A stretch of 49,166 bases of DNA from Streptomyces humi (GTDB taxonomy: Bacteria; Actinomycetota; Actinomycetes; Streptomycetales; Streptomycetaceae): assembly GCF_001005085.2 (NCBI RefSeq), contig NZ_LBMU02000116.1, positions 1 through 49,166 of the forward strand, written 5' to 3'. Of this stretch, positions 7,813 through 15,452 are shown piece by piece. Position 1 is the stretch's first letter, and the number at the start of each line of letters is the position of its first letter. The position numbers were made by a program, and so were the translations under genes. The notes below the pieces were generated by a model. The model was given only the letters and a program-made list of their open reading frames with translations, did not search any database and had not been told where the DNA came from.

Positions 7813-8691
7813 ATGACTGCGCTTGGTGCTGTGTTTCGGCCTCAGTTGCCGCCTGAGCGGCTGCGTGATGTGGTTCGGGTCGCCGATGAGGCGGGGCTCG
7901 AGGAGTTGTGGCTGTGGGAGGACTGCTTCCGGGAGGGCGGGATCTCGGCTGCCGCCGCCGCGCTCGCCTGGAGTGAGCGGGTGCGGATCGGCGTGGGGCT
8001 GCTGCCCGTGCCGTTGCGGAACGTGGCCGTCACCGCGATGGAGGCGGCCGCGCTGCACCGGATGTTCCCGGGGCGCCCCGTGCTCGGCGTCGGTCACGGC
8101 GTGCAGGACTGGATGGGGCAGGTCGGCGCCCGCGCCGAGTCCCCGCTGACCCTGCTGCGGGAACATCTGGACGCCCTGCGCGCCCTGTTGCGCGGGGAGC
8201 GGGTGAGCGTGCAAGGGAGGTACGTCCGGCTCGACGACGTCGCGCTGGACTGGCCGCCGGCCACCCCCGTCGACGTCCTCGCCGGCGCCGAGGGCCCTCG
8301 TACGCTGCGGCTGTCCGGGGAGGCCGCCGACGGGACCGTGCTCACCTCCGCCACCTCCCCCGACGGGGTCCGCCGGGCCCGCGCCCTCATCGAGGAGGGG
8401 CGGCTGGCCGCGGGACGCGATGCCGGCGGCCCGCACCACGTCGTCGTCTACCTGCTCACCGCCACCGGACCCGACGCCCCCGCCCGGCTGCGCGCCGAAC
8501 TCGTCGCTGAGGGCCTGGAGTCCGTGCCCGACCTCGGTGTCGCCGGGGACGCGGACGCCGTCGCCAAGGCCGTGCAGCGGCTCGCGGAGGCCGGCGCCGA
8601 CACCGTGATCCTCCAGCCGACGGCGGACGAACCCGACCCCGAGGGCTTCGTACGGTTCACCGCGCGGGAGGTCCGGCCGCTCGTGCCGTGA
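7813..8691 (+). CDS. LLM class flavin/F420-dependent oxidoreductase
   Basis: A 292-residue luciferase-like TIM-barrel enzyme. Typical segments are LRDVVRVADEAGLEELWLWEDCF, VRIGVGLLPVPLRNVAVTAMEAAALHRMFPGRPVLGVGHG, a substrate-loop region WMGQVGARAESPLTLLREHLDALRALL, and VDVLAGAEGPRTLRLSGEAADGTVLTSATSPD. Actinobacterial members usually use coenzyme F420 or FMN for hydride transfer; the substrate cannot be told from sequence. It starts ten bases after the membrane-protein gene with a different theme, so it is likely a separate function even if read through. Confidence 0.85.
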   Translation: MTALGAVFRPQLPPERLRDVVRVADEAGLEELWLWEDCFREGGISAAAAALAWSERVRIGVGLLPVPLRNVAVTAMEAAALHRMFPGRPVLGVGHGVQDWMGQVGARAESPLTLLREHLDALRALLRGERVSVQGRYVRLDDVALDWPPATPVDVLAGAEGPRTLRLSGEAADGTVLTSATSPDGVRRARALIEEGRLAAGRDAGGPHHVVVYLLTATGPDAPARLRAELVAEGLESVPDLGVAGDADAVAKAVQRLAEAGADTVILQPTADEPDPEGFVRFTAREVRPLVP

Positions 8692-8731
8692 GCCCGGCCC
8701 GTTGTCAGTGGCGGGTGCCACACTCGCCGGT

Positions 8732-9229
8732 ATGACGACCGACGACGTACGCCTGCGGCCCGTACGGGACGACGACCTCGAACTGTTCCTCGCCTACGAG
8801 CACGACCCGGAGGCCGTCCGGCGGTCGAGGTTCACCCCCCGGCCGCGGGACGCCTTCCTCCGGCACTGGAGGAACAGGGTGCTCGGGGATCCGACGGGCC
8901 TGGTGCGGACCGTCGAGGTGGACGGCGAGGTCGCGGGGAACATCGTCGCCTGGTGGGAGGGGCGGCGGCGGTTCACCGGCTACTGGCTGGGGCGGCCCTA
9001 CTGGGGCCGGGGCGTCGGCAGCCGCGCCCTCGCCCTCTTCCTCCGGGAGGAGACCGTACGCCCCCTGTACGCGGACCCGTTCGCCGCGAACACCGCCTCC
9101 GTACGGCTGCTGGAGAAGAACGGGTTCGTGCCGTACGACGACCCCGAGCACCCGGTGGACGAGGGGTTCGTGCTCCTCGTGCTGCACGCCCCCCACCCGG
9201 CAGACGCTCCCACCGACGAGCTCCCCTGA
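8732..9229 (+). CDS. GNAT-family N-acetyltransferase
   Basis: A 165-residue acetyl-CoA-dependent acyltransferase of the RimJ/RimL-like type. It begins VRLRPVRDDDLELFLAYEHDPEA and has the acetyl-CoA-binding motif A region GYWLGRPYWGRGVGSRALALFL (Q/RxxGxG/A as RGVGS) and the C-terminal NTASVRLLEKNGF. The acceptor is unknown. Start is ATG 8732; no clear ribosome binding site is seen, so a leaderless or short-leader message is possible. It is followed by a short 17-bp repeat array. Confidence 0.87.
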   Translation: MTTDDVRLRPVRDDDLELFLAYEHDPEAVRRSRFTPRPRDAFLRHWRNRVLGDPTGLVRTVEVDGEVAGNIVAWWEGRRRFTGYWLGRPYWGRGVGSRALALFLREETVRPLYADPFAANTASVRLLEKNGFVPYDDPEHPVDEGFVLLVLHAPHPADAPTDELP

Positions 9230-9272
9230 CCCCGGCCTCCTCCTGACCCCGGCCTCCTCCTGACCCCGGCCC
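9227..9272. repeat. 17-bp tandem repeat, 2.7 copies
   Basis: TGACCCCGGCCTCCTCC is present at 9227-9243 and 9244-9260 and starts again at 9261. The first copy contains the acetyltransferase stop codon, so each copy supplies another TGA. A degenerate CCCTGACCCCGGA appears at about 9291. Confidence 0.85.
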
Positions 9273-9334
9273 CTTGCCGCCCGACCTCAAACCCCTGACC
9301 CCGGACCCCCGACCCAGCGTCACCTCACCTCACT

Positions 9335-9847
9335 TCACTCCGTGTCCGTGGGCCGTGGGTGGTCGCCGGTCGCGCCGTCGATCAGTTCCCGCAGGATGTC
9401 CATGTGCCCGGCGTGCCGTGCCGTTTCCTCGATCATGTGCACCAGGACCCAGCGCAGCGACACCTCGTGGTCCCGCCAGTCCGGCCGACCCAGCGCGTCC
9501 AGCGGCCGGCCGGCGATCACCGCGTCGGCCGCGGCGCGCGCACGGCCGTAGAAGTCGACGATCCGCCCGGTCGACTCCCCGGGCCCGACCGACATGTCCT
9601 CGTCGCTGTAGGGGTCGAACCAGAGCGGCTCGACCTCGCCGCCGAAGCTCGCCACGAACCAGCCGTACTCCACCGAGGCCAGGTGCTTGACCAGACCCAG
9701 CAGGTTCGTCCCCGACGGGGTCACCGGCCGCCGCAGCTGTTCGTCGTCGAGGTCCCGCAGTTTCCACAGCACCGCGTCCCGGTGCCGGTCGAGGCTCGTG
9801 CGCAGGATTTCCTTCTCACCAGCGGTGTACATCCCATCGGTCTCCAT
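9335..9847 (-). CDS. DinB/DUF664 family protein
   Basis: A four-helix DinB-superfamily protein of about 170 residues, the fold of metal-dependent thiol transferases such as mycothiol- or bacillithiol-using enzymes. Metal-ligand positions are visible: the His in LLGLVKHLASVEYGWF and the pair in VLVHMIEETARHAGHMDILRELIDG. The substrate is unknown; mycothiol transfer is plausible in an actinomycete. The longest start is ATG 9847, but ATG 9832 has GGAG nine bases upstream and may be the real one (165 residues, starting MYTAGEKEI). The gene is divergent from the methyltransferase. Confidence 0.82.
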   Translation of the reverse strand: METDGMYTAGEKEILRTSLDRHRDAVLWKLRDLDDEQLRRPVTPSGTNLLGLVKHLASVEYGWFVASFGGEVEPLWFDPYSDEDMSVGPGESTGRIVDFYGRARAAADAVIAGRPLDALGRPDWRDHEVSLRWVLVHMIEETARHAGHMDILRELIDGATGDHPRPTDTE

Positions 9848-9899
9848 GGCGGGCGAAAATATCAGCGGGCACCGACAACGGACTGGGACCATGCGGCTC

Positions 9900-10697
9900 A
9901 TGACAGAGCAGCGGCACCGCACCTTCGAGGACCTTGTCGCCGAGGGGGCCGGCGTGCCGACGGAGGGCTGGGACTTCTCCTGGTTCGAGGGCCGTGCCAC
10001 CGAGGCGCGCCCGTCCTGGGGCTACGCCCGGTCGGCGGGTGCCCGGCTGGCCCGCGCGGCGGCGGCGCTCGACGTGGAGACCGGCGGCGGTGAGGTGTTC
10101 GACTTCGCCCTCGGTGCGGCGGCCCCGGACCGGCCGCGGCTGCTCGCCGCCACCGAGAGCTGGCCGCCGAACGTCACCCGGGCGGGCGCCCTGCTGGGCC
10201 CGCGCGGTGTGGTGGTCGTCGCCGCCACCCAGGATGCCCCGCTCCCGTTCGCCGACGGGACCTTCGACCTGGTGCTCAGCAGACATCCGGTACGGGCGGA
10301 CTGGACCGAGATCGCCCGGGTGCTGCGGCCGGGCGGTACCTACTTCGCCCAGCACGTCGGGCCCGCCAGCGCCTTCGAACTGGTCGAGTACTTCCTGGGC
10401 CCGCAGCCGGAGGCCGTCCGCGGCGGGCGTCACCCCGACCGGGAGCGGGCCGAGGCGGAGGCGGCCGGGCTCGAGGTGGTCGACCTGCGCGCCGAACGGC
10501 TCCGCATGGAGTTCCACGACATCGCCGCGGTCGTGCACTTCCTGCGCAAGGTCGTGTGGATGGTCCCGGGCTTCACCGTCGAGGCCCACGAGTCCCGACT
10601 CCGCGCCCTGCACCGGCAGATCGAGACGGACGGACCCTTCGTCGCGCACAGCAGCAGGCACCTCTTCGAGGCCCGCAAGCCGGGCGGCCGGCCCTGA
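9900..10697 (+). CDS. Class I methyltransferase-like protein with degenerate SAM motif
   Basis: A 265-residue protein of SAM-dependent methyltransferase shape. Post-I and motif II-like parts are present (PLPFADGTFDLVLSRHPVRADWTEIARVLRPGGTYFAQHVG), and the C-terminal half has the VVHFLRKVVWMVPGFTVEAH segment common to a Streptomyces methyltransferase group. The glycine-rich SAM-binding loop, usually DxGxGxG, reads VFDFALGAAAPDRPRLLAATES, so the nucleotide-binding turn is lost or strongly altered. ATG 9900 is used; ATG 9891 is also in frame. It may be inactive or bind another ligand. Confidence 0.75.
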   Translation: MTEQRHRTFEDLVAEGAGVPTEGWDFSWFEGRATEARPSWGYARSAGARLARAAAALDVETGGGEVFDFALGAAAPDRPRLLAATESWPPNVTRAGALLGPRGVVVVAATQDAPLPFADGTFDLVLSRHPVRADWTEIARVLRPGGTYFAQHVGPASAFELVEYFLGPQPEAVRGGRHPDRERAEAEAAGLEVVDLRAERLRMEFHDIAAVVHFLRKVVWMVPGFTVEAHESRLRALHRQIETDGPFVAHSSRHLFEARKPGGRP

Positions 10698-10890
10698 TGC
10701 ACCGGCCTTGGAATGCCAGGCGCCGAAGAATGGCCAAGAACCGCCGTCCGGGCCGGCCGACGTCCATCCCGCCCGCACCCGGCCCCCGGGAAACCCGCTC
10801 GCGGCCACGCCGATCCGCGCGGCCCTGAGCAGGTCCGGGCGGGGCTCGGTTCGCATTGCGTGGCATTTGCCGTCGGATTGACTCAATACG

Positions 10891-10906
10891 GATGACTTGG
10901 GTCATC
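10891..10906. promoter_or_regulatory. Inverted repeat in AT-richer promoter-like region
   Basis: GATGAC and GTCATC flank TTGG, eight bases after a TTGACT hexamer. It could be an operator for a transcript running toward the 11.4-kb terminator. No binding protein can be named. Confidence 0.35.
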
Positions 10907-11398
10907 TCGTGTTACAAGTTATGAAACTGTGCATACGCGAACTCAAAGCCTTCGTGGAGCCTCCCCGCTCGCCCCATCGCTTTCACGGCGTTCCCACATC
11001 GTTACCGTTGTCGCTTCATGTGGACCCGATGGCTCACGTAAGTTCAGACCAAGGCAATTCGCGTGAGCAAAGCTGCGCGGGCGGTACCGCGCAGTGGAGG
11101 GGGCTGCGCGGTGCCGCGATGTCCCGTCCGTCCCCGTCAAGCCGCCGTTCGCAGCGGGGTCGCCCGTCGGAGGGACGGTCGGACAACACGCCGAGGCGGC
11201 CCCAAGGCGCCTCAAACCCTCTTGATCTCCCCGTTGGCGGCCACTTTCCCTGGGATTCCGCCGTGAATCGGCCATGCGGGACCCCCGAATCCAGCGTTTC
11301 CACCCCATCGGGGCGTCGCCGGACGACTCCGGAGAGTAGTGGTGACGCGCCAATGCACGCAGCATCACTTACGAAGGGTTATGGTGGAAACCCCCCCT

Positions 11399-11440
11399 CG
11401 GGCCGGTCCGTCTCCCCCCCACGGACCGGCCCGTTTTTTT
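11399..11440 (+). terminator. Strong intrinsic terminator without an upstream gene
   Basis: CGGGCCGGTCCGT (11399-11411) pairs perfectly with ACGGACCGGCCCG (11421-11433) and is followed by seven T. This is the only terminator in the window with a textbook U-run. The nearest + strand gene upstream ends 700 bases away, so it probably ends a small RNA or attenuates a long leader. Confidence 0.85.
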
Positions 11441-11706
11441 GCCCCGGACCTCACCGGCGGTGCCGAAGCGCCCCGGGTCCGGCATCCCGGCGTCCCGGGG
11501 GCCGCGTGGCCAACCGCACGACCGGCCGCGATCCGGCTGTAACCAGCAACGACCGGCCGCGACGCGTCCCCGGCCGCGCTCGCACCACAACTCCCCACCC
11601 CCACGGGCGCCCTCCCGCCGAACCCCCATCAACTCCCAGCGGGGTAGGCTTCGGCCCGCGGATTCCCGCAGACTCCCGCAGCCGAATCACGAGGGGCGGA
11701 CTTCAA

Positions 11707-12480
11707 GTGAACCTGCGCGACAAGCTGCGCGGCCTGCTCGTCAGGCTCTACGCACGCCGGGTGGAAGGCCACCTGGACCACGCTCAGGTGCCCAAGCACA
11801 TCGGCGTCATCATGGACGGCAACCGCCGCTGGGCGAAGGCCGCAGGGTCCAGCACCGTGCACGGCCACCGGGCCGGCGCCGAGAAGATCGAGGAGTTCCT
11901 CGGCTGGTGCTCCGAGACCGACGTCGAGGTCGTCACCCTCTGGCTGCTGTCCACGGACAACTTCGACCGGGCCAAGGAGGAACTGGTCCCCCTCCTCGGC
12001 ATCATCGAGGACGTGGTCCGCACCCTCGCCGCCGACGGGCGCTGGCGCGTCCACCACGTCGGTACCCCCGACCTGCTGCCCACCCCGATGCAGACGGCGC
12101 TGAAAGAGGCCGAGGAGGCCACCGCGCACGTCGACGGGATACTGGTGAACGTCGCCATCGGCTACGGCGGCCGGCAGGAGATCGCCGACGCCGTCCGCTC
12201 GATGATCCTCGACGCCCACGACAAGGGCGTCTCGATGGAGAACCTCGCCGACTCCGTGGACGTCGACATGATCGGCCGTCACCTCTACACGGGTGCCCAG
12301 CCCGACCCGGACCTGGTGATCCGCACCAGCGGCGAGCAACGGCTGTCCGGATTCATGCTCTGGCAGACCGCCCACTCGGAGTACTACTTCTGCGAGGTCT
12401 TCTGGCCCGCGTTCCGCAAGGTCGACTTCCTGCGCGCCCTGCGTGACTACGCGGCCCGCCACCGCCGCTACGGCGGGTGA
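11707..12480 (+). CDS. uppS: Isoprenyl transferase (cis-prenyltransferase)
   Basis: A 257-residue enzyme that condenses isopentenyl diphosphate onto allylic diphosphates with cis geometry, supplying polyprenyl carriers for cell-wall synthesis. Family motifs are HIGVIMDGNRRWAKAAG (catalytic Asp and Asn), a conserved HGHRAGAEKI, TLWLLSTDNFDR, VNVAIGYGGRQEIADAVR, and the C-terminal PDPDLVIRTSGEQRLSGFMLWQTAHSEYYF with Arg-x-Ser/Gly. Streptomyces usually carry two such genes, so this may make either the undecaprenyl carrier or a shorter product. GTG 11707 follows GAGGGG; the frame is open far upstream, but that extension has no protein-like features. Confidence 0.92.
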   Translation: MNLRDKLRGLLVRLYARRVEGHLDHAQVPKHIGVIMDGNRRWAKAAGSSTVHGHRAGAEKIEEFLGWCSETDVEVVTLWLLSTDNFDRAKEELVPLLGIIEDVVRTLAADGRWRVHHVGTPDLLPTPMQTALKEAEEATAHVDGILVNVAIGYGGRQEIADAVRSMILDAHDKGVSMENLADSVDVDMIGRHLYTGAQPDPDLVIRTSGEQRLSGFMLWQTAHSEYYFCEVFWPAFRKVDFLRALRDYAARHRRYGG

Positions 12481-12888
12481 CGTCACCGTGACGGCCGACG
12501 CGGACACGGCACACCTTCGGGGTGCCACGTCCGCACCTGGCAACACGGTCGTCACGACGGACGACCACGCCTCGCCCATGAGGTGTGAATCACCCGTTCC
12601 GGGACAGGGGTAACGCGGAGTTCACCTTCCCGTCGTTGCAGAACGTTGCATGGCGGCGCATGTTCGAGGGCATAAGCCAAGCAGGTCGATGCCCGAACCA
12701 CGGGCGTCGGATCTCAGCGGGCGGCTCGGGGCCGTCCGCCCGGGAGGCCCTTTGCACCAGCCCGACCGTGCGGTCACGGCACGGACGCAGCAGCGGGGGG
12801 CCGGTTTTCGGCCCGTGCAGAGCGGCCGGCAACCGGTCCAGCTTCTCCTCGTCGCTCCCCGACCTCATCCGAGGGGGTACGTCCTTCC
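12481..12888. other. Intergenic region between uppS and phoH
   Basis: About 400 bases. It contains a terminator-like hairpin at 12500-12534 and otherwise only short frames without ribosome binding sites. A single GTTCACC lies near 12619. No small gene can be supported. Confidence 0.5.
12500..12534 (+). terminator. Imperfect hairpin after uppS
   Basis: GCGGACACGGCACACC and GGGTGCCACGTCCGC pair around a TTCG loop with three mismatches. It lies 20 bases after the uppS stop and has no U-run. Confidence 0.5.
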
Positions 12889-14214
12889 GTGGTGACCAGC
12901 ACAACGCGCCGCAAGTCCGACCGGCGCACCTATGTTCTCGACACCAGCGTCCTGCTGGCCGACCCGAACGCCATGGCCCGCTTCGAGGAGCACGAGGTCG
13001 TGCTCCCCATCGTCGTGGTCACGGAGCTGGAGGCCAAGCGGCATCATCCCGAACTCGGCTACTTCGCCCGGCAGGCCCTGCGTCTGCTCGACGACTACCG
13101 GGTCCGGCACGGCCGCCTCGATGCCCCCATCCCGATCGGCGAGCTGGGCGGCACGATCCGTGTCGAGCTCAACCACTCGGACCCCAGCGTGCTGCCGAGC
13201 GGCTACCGCCTGGGGGACAACGACTCCCGCATCCTCGCGGTCGCCCGCAACCTTCAGGCCGAGGGGTACGACGTCACCGTCGTCTCGAAGGACCTGCCGC
13301 TCAGGATCAAGGCGTCCTCGGTCGGCCTCCTCGCCGAGGAGTACCGTGCCGAGCTCGCCATCACGGACTCCTCCGGCTGGACCGGGATGTCCGAACTGAC
13401 CCTGTCCGGCGAACAGGTGGACACCCTCTTCGAGGAGGGCCGGCTGTACGTCCCGGAGGCGGCGGACCTGCCCGTGCACACCGGCCTGACCATCCAGTCC
13501 GAGCGCGGCAAGGCGCTCGGCCGGGTGACGCCCGAGGGCAGCGTCCGGGTGGTGCGCGGCGACCGGGAGGCGTTCGGCATCAAGGGCCGCAGCGCCGAGC
13601 AGCGCATCGCGCTCGACCTGCTGCTCGACCCGGACGTCGGCATCGTGTCGATGGGCGGCCGGGCCGGCACCGGCAAGAGCGCGCTGGCGCTGTGCGCGGG
13701 CCTGGAGGCGGTCCTGGAGCGCCGTCAGCACCAGAAGGTGATGGTCTTCCGGCCGCTGTACGCGGTCGGCGGGCAGGAACTGGGCTATCTGCCGGGCAGT
13801 GAGGCGGAGAAGATGAGCCCCTGGGCGCAGGCCGTCTTCGACACCCTCTCCGCGGTCACCAGCCGGGAGGTCATAGAGGAGGTCACCGCCCGCGGGATGC
13901 TGGAGGTCCTGCCGCTCACCCACATCCGCGGCCGCTCCCTGCACGACGCGTTCGTGATCGTGGACGAGGCCCAGTCGCTGGAAAGGAACGTCCTGCTGAC
14001 CGTTCTGTCCCGGATCGGCGCAAATTCGCGGGTGGTTCTGACCCATGACGTGGCGCAAAGGGACAATCTGCGGGTGGGCCGTTACGACGGCGTGGTCGCC
14101 GTGGTCGAGAAACTGAAGGGGCATCCGCTCTTCGCGCATGTCACCCTCACGCGGTCCGAGAGGTCCCAGATCGCCGCACTTGTGACCGAAATGCTGGAGG
14201 ACGGACACATCTGA
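12889..14214 (+). CDS. PIN-PhoH family RNase/ATPase
   Basis: A 441-residue fusion of an N-terminal PIN nuclease domain (about 15-140; RTYVLDTSVLLADPNAM with Asp18, later GDNDSRILAVARNL and VVSKDLPLRIKA) and a C-terminal PhoH P-loop ATPase. Walker A is GGRAGTGKS (about 256-264) and Walker B is FVIVDEAQSLE; HIRGRSLHDAF and TLTRSERSQIA are typical PhoH segments. Related PhoH2 proteins unwind and cut RNA in an ATP-dependent way. Starts are GTG 12889 or GTG 12892. It is monocistronic, ended by a strong hairpin. Confidence 0.93.
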   Translation: MVTSTTRRKSDRRTYVLDTSVLLADPNAMARFEEHEVVLPIVVVTELEAKRHHPELGYFARQALRLLDDYRVRHGRLDAPIPIGELGGTIRVELNHSDPSVLPSGYRLGDNDSRILAVARNLQAEGYDVTVVSKDLPLRIKASSVGLLAEEYRAELAITDSSGWTGMSELTLSGEQVDTLFEEGRLYVPEAADLPVHTGLTIQSERGKALGRVTPEGSVRVVRGDREAFGIKGRSAEQRIALDLLLDPDVGIVSMGGRAGTGKSALALCAGLEAVLERRQHQKVMVFRPLYAVGGQELGYLPGSEAEKMSPWAQAVFDTLSAVTSREVIEEVTARGMLEVLPLTHIRGRSLHDAFVIVDEAQSLERNVLLTVLSRIGANSRVVLTHDVAQRDNLRVGRYDGVVAVVEKLKGHPLFAHVTLTRSERSQIAALVTEMLEDGHI

Positions 14215-14259
14215 TCCATGTGACCCCTGTGTCCAACTTGAGCTGAAGGCCCGTCCGTT

Positions 14260-14301
14260 GGCGCCGTCCGGCAAAGGCCCCGAGCCTAGCCGGGCGGCGC
14301 C
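14260..14301 (+). terminator. Terminator hairpin after phoH
   Basis: GGCGCCGTCCGGC and GCCGGGCGGCGCC form a 13-bp stem with one G-U pair and a 16-base loop. It lies 46 bases after the phoH stop. Confidence 0.7.
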
Positions 14302-14404
14302 TTCGTGCGTGGGGGTTTCCTGAAAACCCCTGGGGGAAACGGGATGTGAGCTTTCACACGCAACTCGGAATTGCCACCCGGCGTCGGGTTACGGCAGAGT
14401 CTCA

Positions 14405-14500
14405 TTCCTGTCAGGCCCCGCATACGACACACCCGTACCCCCAGCGGTGCGGAACCACAGAAGCACACAGCTAATTCCATAGCGACGTCGTATGCCGCCC
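14405..14500 (+). ncRNA. Candidate ydaO/c-di-AMP riboswitch leader
   Basis: The leader before the lytic transglycosylase gene contains GCATACGAC (14420-14428) pairing perfectly with GTCGTATGC (14487-14495). Between them is GTGC-GGAACCACAGAA-GCAC followed by ACAGCTAATTCC. GGAACC and AGCTAA are core signatures of ydaO-type c-di-AMP riboswitches, known in actinobacteria before cell-wall hydrolase genes. The enclosed part is shorter than the usual core, so boundaries are uncertain; pairing may extend from CTCGG at about 14363 to CCGAG at about 14499. Confidence 0.55.
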
Positions 14501-14640
14501 GAGCACCAAGCGGCGCTCTCCTAGCGGGAGTTGCCCACCGGGCCCGTGTCTCCCGTGACCCAGTAGTGAGGAGACCAGCGTCGGGGGCAAGATTGCGTCC
14601 GCCAGGGTCACCGAAGCGGGCGATGCTGGAAGGAAACCGT

Positions 14641-15333
14641 GTGAGCCGGATCTCGGTCCGGGGATTCGCAGTGGCTTCGGCCACCGCGGTCACCGCTGTC
14701 GGAAGCGTCGTCGGTGTTGCCTCGGGCAGCGTGGCGCAGCCGAACAACGACGCAGAGGCGACAGCAGCCGACACCACGCTCCTCGCCGACCTGCCCGCTG
14801 GTCAGCAGGCCCAGGTGCAGACCGCCTCCCTGACGCAGCAGGCCGACGCCATGGCGATCCAGGCCGACGCGTCCGCCAAGAAGGACGCCGAGCAGGCGGC
14901 CCGGGTGGCGGCGGCCAAGACCGCGACCGCCAAGAAGGCCGCGGCCGAGCAGGCGGCCAAGGAGGCCAAGGAGCGCGCCGAGGCGAAGAAGGCGGCCAGC
15001 CGCTCCGCGTCCGTGGCCAGCTTCCCGGTCCAGAGCTCGTACACCGTGGCGCAGATCCAGGCGATGGCGCAGAGCATGGTGGCCGGCGGCCAGTTCCAGT
15101 GCTTCAGCAACATCGTGGACCACGAGTCCAGCTGGAACTACCGCGCGGTCAACGCCTCCTCCGGTGCCTACGGTCTCTTCCAGGCCCTGCCCGGCTCCAA
15201 GATGTCCTCCGTCGGAGCCGACTGGCAGACCAACCCCGCCACGCAGATCAAGTGGGGCCTGAACTACATGAACTCCCGCTACGGCAGCCCGTGCGAGGCC
15301 TGGTCCTTCTGGCAGGCGAACCACTGGTACTAG
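14641..15333 (+). CDS. Secreted lytic transglycosylase (SLT-like)
   Basis: A 230-residue secreted peptidoglycan hydrolase. It has a signal peptide (about 1-35), an Ala/Lys/Glu-rich coiled stretch (about 75-125) that may hold the wall, and a C-terminal lysozyme-fold domain beginning YTVAQIQAMAQSMV. The catalytic Glu162 lies in FSNIVDHESSWNYRAVN, followed by SGAYGLFQALPGSKM, NPATQIKWGLNYMNSRYGSP and a terminal AWSFWQANHWY. GTG 14641 is chosen because GGAAGGA lies six bases upstream. The long structured leader suggests riboswitch control. Related Streptomyces enzymes act in germination and sporulation. Confidence 0.92.
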   Translation: MSRISVRGFAVASATAVTAVGSVVGVASGSVAQPNNDAEATAADTTLLADLPAGQQAQVQTASLTQQADAMAIQADASAKKDAEQAARVAAAKTATAKKAAAEQAAKEAKERAEAKKAASRSASVASFPVQSSYTVAQIQAMAQSMVAGGQFQCFSNIVDHESSWNYRAVNASSGAYGLFQALPGSKMSSVGADWQTNPATQIKWGLNYMNSRYGSPCEAWSFWQANHWY

Positions 15334-15356
15334 AGCCCACTCGGCTTCTCAACCTT

Positions 15357-15393
15357 CGACAGCCCCTCCCCGTCCTAGGGGGAGGGGCTGTCG
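15357..15393 (+). terminator. Perfect 15-bp hairpin after the transglycosylase gene
   Basis: CGACAGCCCCTCCCC pairs fully with GGGGAGGGGCTGTCG around a seven-base loop. It lies 24 bases after the stop. It has no U-run. Confidence 0.75.
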
Positions 15394-15452
15394 CCCTGTA
15401 CGGTCGGAGCGAACGACTCCAGGGGGGAGTGGTGAGCAACAGAGGGCGGATC

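Larger units (their letters stand above)
10698..11706. other. 1-kb gene-free stretch before uppS
   Basis: No convincing gene is seen on either strand. About 10855-11070 is AT-richer than average and promoter-like: TTGACT at 10878-10883 and the inverted repeat GATGAC-TTGG-GTCATC at 10891-10906. Short open frames in 10.9-11.4 kb have poor composition and no ribosome binding site. A strong intrinsic terminator stands at 11399-11440 with no gene upstream to end. From 11441 to 11706 lies only the uppS leader. The segment may encode a small RNA or a long regulated leader. Confidence 0.6.

Noticed and set aside
11063..11266. 67-codon frame in the gene-free stretch
   Set aside because: No ribosome binding site, Arg/Pro-rich composition typical of random GC-rich DNA.
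12612..12625. PHO-box-like GTTCACC upstream of phoH
   Set aside because: Single copy without the required 11-bp direct repeat; PhoH proteins are not generally Pho-regulated in Streptomyces.
12650..12895. 81-codon frame before phoH
   Set aside because: No ribosome binding site or recognisable features; it runs into the phoH start in another frame.
12865..14274. 469-codon open frame antisense to phoH
   Set aside because: It mirrors the PIN-PhoH gene; composition is His/Asp/Gln/Gly-rich as expected for GC-rich antisense frames, with no domain.
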